Below, in pieces: positions 11,896-22,475 of a stretch of 43,191 bases of DNA. Within the stretch, counting starts at the first letter, position 1, and each line of letters begins with the position of its first letter. The stretch comes from Xylaria sp. FL1777 (taxonomy: Eukaryota > Ascomycota > Sordariomycetes > Xylariales > Xylariaceae). The notes below the pieces were generated by a model that did not search any database, was not told the DNA's origin, and saw only the letters and a list, made by a program, of their open reading frames with translations. The position numbers and the translations under genes are program-made. The DNA lies in contig MU400787.1 of the NCBI GenBank assembly GCA_022578965.1, positions 1 through 43,191 of the forward strand, written 5' to 3'.

Positions 11896-14433
11896 CCAAA
11901 TGAAAGTCCGACCTTATCACGGATTTGATCTAAAACTGTTGTTAGCTATATGAACATATTAACGCGATAACGTAGTGCAACTGACCTCGCATACCACCCA
12001 AAGCTTCGAAGGCTGTAGCGTAGTTCTCTAGTGTTGCTAACACAGAGAGCAGTCCCTGCTGCAGGCGGTCACGCAGATTGTCCACAAGAACATTGCTGTT
12101 GCCGTTCGACTTAGGATATATAGACTCGGTACGATCCTTGACCATGAGTAGGGCGTAACTACACTGCATTGCGCAACAAGCAAAAGAAGGCATCGTCCTA
12201 GGGGTGATGAATGTAGACCTGGGACCTAGATAGATTGGCGTCTCGCAATACTGGCCAGTGGGGTTCGGATATGGCATAGCATCGAAGCTTGCGGCAATAT
12301 TAAGGGCAGACTTTAAGCAAATCCTTGTCGACTCATGCCTCGAGAACGGTAGCTCAGGAGGAGAGGACTGCGTATTGCCGTTCGTATTCGGAGATGGACT
12401 ATCAGACGCACCGGGTGACATGGAGCCTGTTGAGCGACTGCAGGTCGACGGAGGACTATAAACCGTTGTCACACAGCAAGCCTGTAGCCGTTGTGGTCCA
12501 TAGCCATCCTCCTCCTCCTTTTTGGGGAGGGTAGTCAAATCGCAATGCTTGCTGGAGAACACCGCAATATCGAAGAAGGCACAGTAACGGTGCACCTTAA
12601 TTCGGGCACTGCGATCAGAGTTGTCAGCACCTTGTCATATGTTAATACCACAGTAGAAACAGTACCTATTCAACTTGATCCGCGACATGCATCGCATGGC
12701 ATTAGCTAGAACAGCTTCCTCGCGATCCACTGGCTGTGCTAGCGAGTATTCGGAAGGCCATGACTCGGATTGAACTATCAAGGGTTCTAGCAGCCCCTCG
12801 AGCTCTTGCATACGTTTATAGATTCGAGTCATATCACTCCCGGACTTCCTGACCTTGTTGAAATCGATTACAAACTGTGTGGCGGCTAATATGGCTTGCT
12901 GCGACCGCACGAAAGTCGGCCAAGCCTTCGAACAGTCAGCACCGTTAGATAGAAGTAGATGCATCTCATACCTCTCTGTCAGCTAGAATCGTGGGGTACT
13001 TAGCCGTGTAACTGGATCCAAAGACCTCGAAGGTTGGAGACTAAGTCGATGTGAGTAGATGATTGGGATGAATCGAACAAGGCCAGGGAAATTTACCGTG
13101 TTGCTGACTATTGACCCTTGACAGACACAAATATAGGTCATCCACCATACACGCCGGCGTGCCTCCGAGTATTCGTCCTCAACCTCATTTCTCGTATGCA
13201 GGAATAATGACATTGCTGCTACCAACGCAGCGCCGGCTCTTGCACGCATTTTTTTCAAGTTCCCGCGTTGTGCATATTCGTAAATGCTTAAGAGGTCAAG
13301 AGCAATGACGCTTTCTAATTCCAACGGGACCCGAGGGTGGAACTTTTCACGAAACATCTCCTCATCAGAGTCATCGAGAGCCTTGGAGGGTTCAACAGAC
13401 GACTCGGGTCGCTCAGTCTCATTTTCAATGCTTTCTAATGCCGCTTTGGCAAGAAACTGAGAATAAGTACGTCTCCAACGAATAGACTCCTCGCTTGACG
13501 GACTGGAATCATGGGGATACGGGATTAGAGCTAGTATCGCTGAAATCGCCAGAGAGATCGCAGACAGTGGTTCCTGAAAACTGTCACTCTGATTCTCCGC
13601 TAGGGCGAGTGGTTGGTCCGGTGCCGGTATCTGCTCGGGTGGTGGCAGGATAGGGAAATATGGATGTATCCATATATAATAGGCATTCAAACTTGAAAAA
13701 GTTAGCTCAGACAATGGCTTGCGCAGCGCATTGCGACTCACATGGCGCGATCATCATTACCATAGGTACGAGCAACAGGCACATGTACACTAAAGAGTGA
13801 TTCATCCACGGGGCTCTGAAAGAGTTGGTCATATATAGTATCGCTGTCTTGGAACACATCGGCCAGCGACTTGAGGCCGGCGCCAGGGCCGATGTATTCT
13901 TCTATAAGGAGGTCTGGACTCGTCAGCCCCTATATGGATGCTGGAGTGCGGGACATCTCACCAGACTGGGGAATCTCCTCAGCTTTGGGAGGTAGAGACG
14001 TGATAAGGTCCTGGTAGTCAGAGAGAGGACGCGATTTTTTGCGGATGCGAGGGCCACCCCTCCGACTAGGTTTGTAGACGCATTCACGATCCTTTGTCAC
14101 ACACTGCGACGGGTCAGATTCGCTCTTTTGTCGCGGTCGGGTTGCACGCTATGGGTAATAGACATGGGCAGATTCAGACATCAAATGAGAAATGGGGAAC
14201 GCATACACTGGCGCACGGATGCTCTCCGTTACATCTCGTCCTAGATGCCCGACTTTGTTTTGTTTCGCTATTAGTACGAGGTAACACGACGCGAACAAAA
14301 TGCCGTCCTAACAGCCTGGCGTATGACGGGCTACATACCAAGACAAACAGGCTATCTTGACCGGAGGAGTAGCGAATTTCTTCCTCAGAGGACCGGACAG
14401 GGTCCTGGAAGGCGCTTCGGCTGTCTCGGCCAT
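11883..14433 (-). CDS. Zn2Cys6 fungal-specific transcription factor
   Basis: Predicted nuclear DNA-binding regulator of 684 aa. Nine exons (5' to 3'): 14433-14339, 14252-14207, 14103-13962, 13913-13742, 13691-13097, 13040-12972, 12925-12666, 12608-11986, 11935-11883. Joining exons 1-3 gives a canonical zinc cluster with Cys29, 32, 39, 45, 48 and 55 (C-x2-C-x6-C-x5-C-x2-C-x6-C), followed by a basic linker (SRRGGPR, IRKKSR). That exact spacing supports the first two introns. Residues about 150-420 form a fungal_trans-like middle region (RRRVWWMTYICVCQG; AWPTFVRSQQAILAATQF; RIKVHRY). A Ser/Pro/Asn-rich stretch follows, then a conserved-looking C-terminal part ending in exon 9. Introns 1, 4 and 6 use AAG acceptors. 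Without the last intron the protein would end about a dozen residues further on in unrelated sequence. Target genes cannot be inferred; a sugar or catabolic regulator is possible. Confidence 0.85.
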
Positions 14434-14958
14434 GGCGACGATTGAAGCGCGGGAAGCCGGGTTAGCTGGAGGTCGTGATGCGATAGGGGGTGGGGATCCA
14501 GTGGCTCCCGACTCTGTTAGGGGAAGAGTTAGGTAATGGAAACCTGTATGCCGATCGGGAGCAGAGCAGTATGTTCAGCTAGCAATTTTTTTGCCTCTTC
14601 TGCTTTCGCTCTAGGCAGTCTGCGATGAACGAGCTATGGGATTTCGTGGGGAGGGAAGATGACAATAAATTAGAGCTCCGATAAGACGGACCGGAGAATT
14701 TCTCACGGGTCGGGGGGTTGAAGGAATTGAAAGTACCCTTTTCCACGACGAGACGGAAAGGCCTAGGTAATCAATCGTTCGAGGATACTCCCCCCAGTCG
14801 CACAGCACCAGTGCCACCCAGCAGGACGAACAGCGAGTGGCAAGTGGCAAGCGGAGAGCCGAGGGCGAGGGGGTGTGAGAGCACCGCCGTCGCTATCAAG
14901 AGTGCCACAAAAGCCACAGGCAGTTGTTCCAGTTCATACAACACACATACTCAGTAAT

Positions 14959-14984
14959 ACACGCGCGCACACACACACACACAC
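14959..14984. repeat. CA/CG dinucleotide microsatellite
   Basis: Run of alternating AC/GC followed by pure AC dinucleotides in the region upstream of the Zn2Cys6 regulator. Simple sequence with no coding role apparent. Confidence 0.8.
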
Positions 14985-16242
14985 TTAAACACAGGCAGAT
15001 TGACGGTACTGGGCAAACACGGCAAGATATGCGTCCAGTGACCGCCCCAGTCGGCTCATCACACACACCGGCTGCTAGGCTGCTAGGGTCTGTTGGTGGG
15101 CAATACCGACACGCCTAGGGTACCGGTACTCAGTACATATAATTCCCATTCACCCATGGGGCCCCAGCGGCGATGAGACTAGGTCTGTAGTGCGGAGACT
15201 GCACACCCATGAGCAGGCCACGAGATAAGTAGATACGATACCTATACTGCGTATGTATGTACTCTAGTGTGAATAGGCAAATGGCGGTGGTGGTCAGGTT
15301 GCGATGCGAACGAACAAGGGCATCCTCGAATCGAGTCGTCATACGTGTTCTCGAGAGACCCTTGAGGTGTTCGTAGTGGTGGTGTTCGCGCATTTCACGG
15401 TTCTGTCACGGTGTTGGACAGGTGGAAATTTGCTCACACTTACACAGTAGGCAGGTATCTCGATCGATCTCGAAAGGTGGCGCGGGAGGAAGAACCCCCT
15501 CCCCCGCCCAAAGCAGAATGCCTGACTGTCCAACATGAGTCGGTTGGAGCAGCTGTTTTGGTAGTCCACCTGCAATATCACTCAATTAGCTAGATAGGCG
15601 CGACGAGTGGCCTGAGACTCGCAGGCAGATCCCCGTCGCTACGGCTGGACCTACCTACCGAGTGCTACTTACACTTTTGTCACTTTGTGGTAGCCGTACC
15701 TTGTACTCGCTCATACAACTCACCCATACACCAAGCACTGTAGGTCTGTTACTGTATGTACAAATATGCACCATGCTTACACAGATGCGGTGCGGTCCGC
15801 AGTTCGCCGACTACTGCGTCCTCTACACTAACCTACAGTAGTGGACTGTGGTGTTGGTGTTGTCTGCAGCATTTCCTGCAGCGGCCAATAGGTACACAGC
15901 TGGCAGCTTACAGCTAGCTGCAGTATCTCTTGATCTCTTGTCCTATTAGAGAGCCATGCTAATACCCCTATAAGGCCAGTACCGAGACCCAGTACCAGAA
16001 CGGCCTTTTTACTGGGCGCTGTGGCGCGCAGCCGAATTTGCGCGGTTCGGGTATTCTACCCGCTGAAGAAGTGCCTCTTCAATCGATTGTATTGGTGCAG
16101 CAGCACAGAGCATTATGGGATCTGTGTGGCTTCAGACCCAGCGGATGTCTCAGTCTGCTGCGTCATGTTCATTGTCGTAGTAAGGGAAGGGACCTTTGTA
16201 TCAGTAGCGTCGATAGGGTTTGGGAACATAACATACATACAC

Positions 16243-16555
16243 TACGAAGGTTAGGGTCAGAAGTTTGCAATAGCCTGGACAATTGAATACAGTGCATTTA
16301 ATTTACTGCTTACAGTAAGCTTTTCCTAATTAGGAAAGACCTTTAATTTTGTGCCAGACCGTTAGCAGCCCGACTCGAATATAATTTCTACTTGACGGAC
16401 TGTTGTTAAGCCGAAATAGATCTTGCCGAGTTGCTAGCAGTCCGGCATAAATTAAAGGCCTTTCCTAATTAGGAAAAGCTTACTGTAAGCAGTAAATTAA
16501 ATGCACTGTATTCAATTGTCCAGGCTATTGCTGACTTCTGGCCCCGACCTTCGTA
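16243..16555. mobile_element. Foldback MITE with TA target-site duplication (Tc1/mariner-like)
   Basis: Two long inverted arms face each other, about 16245-16374 and 16427-16553. The inner core, 16267-16338 against 16460-16531, is a perfect 72-bp inverted repeat. The outer ends read CGAAGGT...ACCTTCG and both are flanked by TA (16243-16244 and 16554-16555), the target site typical of Tc1/mariner transposons. Arm differences outside the core are nearly all C/T or G/A transitions plus one small indel. The roughly 50-nt centre has no coding capacity, so the element is non-autonomous. Family assignment rests on the TA duplication only. Confidence 0.82.
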
Positions 16556-17458
16556 CATACCTCTACTAAGTAAGTACTTAGTACGTACGTACTGCGTATA
16601 GCACGCAGTAGATAGCTGTACCGTTGGAAACAAAACGGTTTCTGAACCATGTCAATTGTGTGGCCCAATAGCCTGTTAGTCTCCTGAAACGAGTCTGGTC
16701 GGCGACTAGTGTAAAGTAATGGGCTGAGCCTGCCACGACGGGTGCATGTGGTCCCGAGATGGCCTATGATTATCGTCCAATGTCCGAATTGGTAAGCACC
16801 AAGCAACCCTCCACCACGGGTACCGTATCTATGGCCTGCATCCAAAGTTGTCATTTCCGGGTATACACTCCAGCAGCTCACCTTACCTTTCCTTACGCAT
16901 ACCGTGGGTGCTTTCTCCTCATGCCATATATTTAGACTCCGGTATAGATGGGTACCGGTATATCAATCGAACATTACCCGAGGCTCCCATTCACTCGATG
17001 CGTTGACGTTGACGTGTCACTGGCTTTCGCACCTGATCTCTGCTCGGTGGTGTCCGATAGGCTATGGACGACATAGCTCTCGATCGATAATTGATCATTA
17101 TGTCAGACTCTAGCGCCGCGACTCTCGACTCTCCCGCTAGTTTCTCTGTCGCTCAACGGCTTTTGACGCTTGAGGCTTGGCGTGCCCGTCTGATTTTTAT
17201 AGGCCAGTGCATCATACGTTTGGCATGGCGCTAAGATATAGCGAAATCGAAATCTTCAGTCATCGTCCGGTAATGTGGATTATTAGCATCGGGTGCATGT
17301 TCAGAGTTCAAGCTAAAGCCTGCCATTAAACCCAATTCACTTGGAAGGCGAGCTTAAGCTTAAACAGAATGGATACCACTTCTAAAGGGCTCCGTCCCGA
17401 CTGTACAAGTGCTATCGAAAGACCTTACGTGGGTGGGGGAGGCGGTGAGGAGGTCTCG

Positions 17459-17588
17459 CTACATGTAAGTACGTATGCGTAGGTAGCAAGCATCTGACAA
17501 GGAGGGGTTCTTTCCAAGGTTAGCCATGGCATCTACATGTACTCGTATGTAAGTGTCACTCTAAGAAGGAGGGGTTATTTAGCTAACC
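17459..17588. repeat. Degenerate tandem duplication (two units of about 60 bp)
   Basis: Unit 1 (about 17459-17524) and unit 2 (about 17532-17588) both start CTACATGTA, share AAGGAGGGGTT in the middle, and end in a GTTAGCC/GCTAACC-type tail. They differ by substitutions and short gaps. Non-coding; origin unknown. Confidence 0.5.
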
Positions 17589-18418
17589 ACGCCGGAAGAG
17601 TCCGCTGGAAAATGGACTTTCAATTTACATAAGTAGGTACCTAGGTATTACCTAGTAAGAGAATCGCAACCATAGTACAATCAGAAATCGCAACCTTGAT
17701 TCTTTCGAGCTGCACTGACAGTTACTAGAGAATGTAAATAGTGCTGGCAGCTAGAAGATTTAATACGAGCTACCAGATTTACGAAGCTTGTTATAAGCCC
17801 TAACTAGGTATTGTTATAAACTATACGGGCAATTATATAGCAACCCTTCAAGTTCCGCTAGAGTATCCTAAGGACTTATGTGTACCTAATCAGCATGAGC
17901 AATTATAACACTAAGAAACGTATGATAATTGATGAAATGAATCATATTTAACTTTTCTAACGCCAACCCAGAAACCAAGCTAAAAGCACAAGACGTCTCT
18001 GCTGTACGGCGTATTACACGTACGTACTTAAGAATGTAGTCTCTAGTAGGTACTGAAGAATTGAGCCCCAGTGGCGATGAGCGGATCTCCACAACCTCGG
18101 TACAAAGGCACAGAATTCTGATTGGCTCGTGCCTGACTACGGAGTTCTCTCGGTGTTCTTGACAAGCGTGCGTTGTTTGATTCGCAATTGGCATTTTGAG
18201 GCTTTGAATGTCTTAGCTGCTGCACATACATGTAGATGGGTAGATGTTGACGAACGTTGTTCGCAACATTCGAACTACAGCCTCCTCGATCCGCCTCGCT
18301 CCTACGGTTTCTCTTCTTAACTCGGTTTTCTCTAGAATGTATCGAGATTGTTTAATAGCAGTTCTACTACCCTAGAATTCCCCTCTTTCCCTGTCTTATA
18401 GTGACGACGCTCCCGAGG

Positions 18419-20128
18419 ATGCGGCTCTGCGCAACCCGAACCACCCCCGCTCGACTTATCACATCCTTGCGATCGCTTACAGCGGTAGAAGCGCACCCGA
18501 TAACCGGGGTTCAGTGCTTGCGCGTCGGCTGGCCGCGCCAGTATGTGACGAAAACACACAGTATACGCTCGAGAAGGCCTGCGAGTCAATGGAGACAGCG
18601 TATCCAACCCACTGCCGTCGTGAGACGACACCAAACTACCGTGGTATCGAGCCCTATAGAGACAAGTAAGTAACACCCAGCAATGTTTAGTCCTCTTGCT
18701 TATAGCTACGTGCAAGCAGCACAATCGCTCGATAACTTTGGCCCTATACAAGAGTATGACAGACGAGTAGCGGCGGGACGTCTGCGTGAGGACGAACACC
18801 AGCGCGGTATCATCCAAAGTCTACAGCACCTGCATGACGAACTCGTACAGTACACTTCTCGACCCGTCGTACACCCGACTCTCGAGTCTCTTAAGCCGAA
18901 AACATCGTTATTTGGGTGGTTTGGATCCAAGACCGGCGCCGGCGTTATACAAGACATCCCCAGCGATTTACCACGGGGATTATATCTGTACGGTGATGTG
19001 GGAAGTGGCAAGACCATGTTGATGGATCTCTTTTACGATACCCTGCCGAGTGCTGTCAAATCCAAGACGAGGATACACTTTCATAACTTCATGCAAGATG
19101 TACATAAACGGTTGCACCGTATGAAGATGGAACATGGTAACGATATCGATGCCGTTCCCTTTGTTGCCGCCGATATTGCCGAACAGGCAAACGTTCTTTG
19201 TTTCGATGAGTTTCAATGCACCGACGTCGCTGACGCCATGATATTACGGAGACTCCTCGAGTCGCTCATGTCCCATGGCGTAGTTCTTGTCACGACCTCA
19301 AATCGGCACCCTGACGAGCTATACAAGAATGGAATACAACGCGAATCATTTATCCCCGCGATCAAGCTTCTGAAAGCCCGCCTTCACGTCATTAATCTCG
19401 ACTCGCCCACAGATTATCGCAAGATCCCTAGACCACCTTCCGGGGTCTATCACACGCCACTCGACAGTCATGCTGCCTCGCACGTCGAGAAGTGGTTTCG
19501 CTTCCTAGGCGACCCTGAACACCCCGAGCCCCATCCCGAAACTCAAAAAGTATGGGGGCGTGAAATTCACGTACCGCGTGTCAGTGGGCGCTGTGCCTGG
19601 TTCACCTTTCAAGAATTGATTGGGCGTGCGACTGGAGCGGCTGATTATCTTGAACTGATGCGCAGCTATGATGCCTTTATCGTGTCTGACGTACCGGGAA
19701 TGACATTCCGGGAGCGCGATCTTGCGAGACGGTTCATCACATTCATTGACGCAGTCTACGAATCGCATGCTAAACTAGTACTCACAACAGCCGTACCGCT
19801 GACCCAACTCTTTGTCTCGCCTGAAGAGCTTCACCACTCACTCAGGAAGAGCGGTACATCAGCCGAGGGCGAAAGCGGCGAGTCCGTCAGCCATGCTATG
19901 CAGCACATGATGGAAGACATGGACAGCAATATCGACATGCTGGAAGGATCAAACTTATTCTCTGGCGATGAGGAACGCTTCGCCTTTGTGCGCGCGCTCT
20001 CTCGATTGAGCGAGATGTCGAGTAAAGAATGGGTTGAACGCGGCATGGGACTCGAGCACAAAGGAGGCAAGAAGGAAAGAGACGAGTGGGCAAAAGTCCG
20101 GAGTCGACAGATGGAAGATAGCATGTGA
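18419..20128 (+). CDS. AFG1: AFG1/LACE1-family mitochondrial AAA-type ATPase
   Basis: Mitochondrial inner-membrane ATPase of the AFG1 family, linked in yeast and human to turnover of respiratory-chain subunits and mitochondrial protein quality control. The model has exon 1 at 18419-18665 and exon 2 at 18720-20128, 551 aa. Exon 1 encodes an Arg/Ser/Thr-rich, acid-poor N-terminus (MRLCATRTTPARL...) typical of a mitochondrial presequence. The intron has a consensus GTAAGT donor and a tandem AAGCAG acceptor (exon 2 at 18717 or 18720). Walker A is GDVGSGKT (residues 174-181), Walker B is VLCFDEFQ (241-248) followed by CTDVADAMIL, and a TTSN sensor-like motif is at 274-277. A start at 18683 would read intronic sequence and lose the presequence, so 18419 was preferred. 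The C-terminal 90 residues are acidic then Lys-rich. Family assignment is firm; the exact N-terminus is less certain. Confidence 0.92.
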
Positions 20129-22475
20129 GCGGCATAAGCGAGCGTGAACAAGATCCTGGCGTCTCATCATTTGATATCCCTAATTCCCTTTTATAACGAT
20201 TACTTTATCCCCTGGGCATTGATCATGTATCAGTTAAAGCATTGCATTGCGGCTTATGACTAGCCGTATTGGACAATGGCGTTGGTGGAGTTTCACGGAT
20301 CATATGCTACTTTCAGAGAGCATCTGCGAATACGGCTTGACAGCATTCAATATAAATTATATAGAGAGCTTAGACGAGTTACGCCGAGGCGGGTGGGGAC
20401 GAAGAAATAGCACTATAATATACAACGAATTATAGACTATTCGTTTATTCACGTATACCACATTAAAGCTGACTGGAGATGCCTTCTAATACAAATGAAG
20501 GTAAGCAAGACTAGAGCGGAAAAAGGGAAACAACACCATATGTTACGTTCAGACTGGATAGCTGTATTACATGGCACAGCTATCTATCTAAATTTGCTGT
20601 CTAAGTAAGCATGTGAGCTGTATGCTTTATATGGTTGGTTAACAGATACCCCGTATAAAGCAAACATGATATCATCCACTCCACCAGTAAACGAGATTGT
20701 CCGCACATGTGCCGAGATGTGTGGAACCAAACTGGGTAAGGGTCCATTTCCGTTTTAGAACTCGAGCTTACTGATACATTATGTCAAAACATGCAGCACA
20801 TATATTTTACTTGCTGATTCGAGGTTGTTTATACGTAATAAACACGACATTGTTAATGATTTATGCTGTAGGGTATGAAGAAAAGAGAGGTGACCGGAAA
20901 TATTGAATGTGAGTAGCATACTACCATACCTATTTAGTTTTAATATTATGTTCTTTAGTCATTTTTATAGATGGCTGCAAAACAGCACAAGCCTCTGACA
21001 AGGACTTGATGAAGTTGCACTTAAGTTTAAAGTTATCATAAAGCAACAGGAGAAAAGCCAACCTACACAACGTAAATGTAAGTACTAAGTAAAAACCCTT
21101 AGATATGTAAAAGATGCTTTTATTCATAACCTAATGTGCATTTGTTTGTATCCCAAACACTTGAGAGCTTATGTTTTCTTGGTAATACTAGGCAGCCAAC
21201 TTAATCCTGGCTAAATCTCTATGTAAGAGGACTGTTCAACAAGGGGCTTGTTATTTTTTTCTTTTTGTGTTGCCTAGAGCCAGAAAGCGGGCCGTTGTAA
21301 TTTTGCTGCCTAGAGAGAGAGTGAATATCCGTGCCGTACATGAAGACGATCTACGAGTTTACACGATGAATGCAACTCCAAGAATGTCTGAGACCCCACG
21401 TGCTGTGCCCCTCACCCGCAACCTCAGGTGGCTAAGCAGGTACCTGGGTACTTACCCAGGTAGGTATTCTTTGGGCGGAATAAAATAGGCATTCTCCAAA
21501 AGTGGTTAGTAGACGTTACACCGCTAATCTTTAACGCCCGTGAACCCGCATGTTTCACGACCTGGGACTTGGGAACGAGCTGTTTGATCCATGACTTTGA
21601 CCAGGGGCGCCTGCACCAGGCCCCCTTACGGTAAGTACCGTTTGTGGTATATAACAAAACCGGCAAAGGAACCGAGCGCCTCACTTCTATCTATCAACGT
21701 ACCTAGTACAACCTCTTCCATTGTCATATTCGACCTTCCCATTGACGTTGACTCTGGACGCATTCCGTATAAGTGGCTAGCTAGCCATATATCGTATAGC
21801 CTGTAAACCCCTTTCTGCAACATAGCCTCATGTGTGCTACAATACACTACATCCTACATACATGCACTAATAGGATGATAGCTAAGTACATGCGTGTATG
21901 CCAGAGACAACATTTTATCGTAGTGTTTTTGATTAATGCGGTAGTAAACAGCCTCACCTAGGTAACTATCAATGTGATACGACAGTACCATATCCACCTC
22001 TACGTCTGTACACAATGCATGCCCGTAATGAAGCAGGGATAGCAACAACTTTAGTTGCACAGCTCAGCCAATGTCGATCGTCCCCATACTATATTGGACG
22101 CAAATTGGTGTTACGCTGTGCTACAGCTTTGGTACTCGGAGGTTGTTGCGTTGGTACTCTATCTACCAAGGTAAAACCCATTGGTTGATCATACTTTCAC
22201 CACTCGTTTCCTCCCCCTGTTCTCTTTTCCCTGGATATCCCAATTGAGCAGGTTCTTCTCTTTCGTTGCAACCGACCTGCTCTCCTGCTTGCTATATCTG
22301 GGTGCCTGACGATCTCTCCTTGTCTTACGGCATGTCAGACTACACGAAGTCAACCAATCGATAACACTGCTGCATGCAGCGTGACTTGAAAACCCCGAGT
22401 TTGTGAAAGTGCTTCTTCTTCTTTTTTGCACGTGTGTCTTTATTTTCCCCCATCCGCCCTGTATAACCGCAAACA
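20129..22475. other. Intergenic region, partly AT-rich
   Basis: 2.35 kb between two plus-strand genes. The first half is AT-rich with short imperfect inverted repeats (20623-20634 against 20651-20662; 9-bp arms around 20558-20587). GTAC/CCAGGTA-type palindromes lie near 21437-21470. The last 250 bp is pyrimidine-rich and probably leader sequence of the DUF3405 gene. No frame shows a recognisable protein. Confidence 0.55.

Larger units (their letters stand above)
14434..18418. other. Gene-poor 4-kb region with MITE and simple repeats
   Basis: No coding frame with recognisable domains on either strand. Contents: the regulator's 5' region, a CA-type microsatellite (about 14959-14984), many short GTAC/CCTAGG-type palindromes (for example about 16564-16595), a foldback MITE (16243-16555), a degenerate tandem duplication (17459-17588), and the AFG1 leader before 18419. 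Scattered frames (for example 16021-16254, 16525-16881, 18332-18817) look random. Confidence 0.6.

Noticed and set aside
13930..13961. 32-bp intron 3 in the transcription factor ending at the first TAG
   Set aside because: Too short and leads to a stop; the next usable acceptor GTCCAG at 13914 gives 48 bp and restores the frame.
4463..14433. Secondary-metabolite or nutrient-use cluster (transporter, secreted protein, membrane protein, Zn2Cys6 factor)
   Set aside because: No backbone enzyme (PKS, NRPS, terpene synthase) or other tailoring enzyme is present, and the genes are separated by ordinary intergenic DNA.
16267..16531. CRISPR-like or palindromic array from the repeated CCTAATTAGG motif
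   Set aside because: There are only two copies and they are inverted arms of one foldback element; no spacers, no nearby effector genes, and this is a fungal nuclear genome.
16021..16881. Small ORFs overlapping the MITE
   Set aside because: They cross the inverted arms, show no domain and are shadows of non-coding repeat sequence.
18332..18817. 161-codon minus-strand frame over the AFG1 presequence exon
   Set aside because: Antisense to a better-supported coding exon and without recognisable features.
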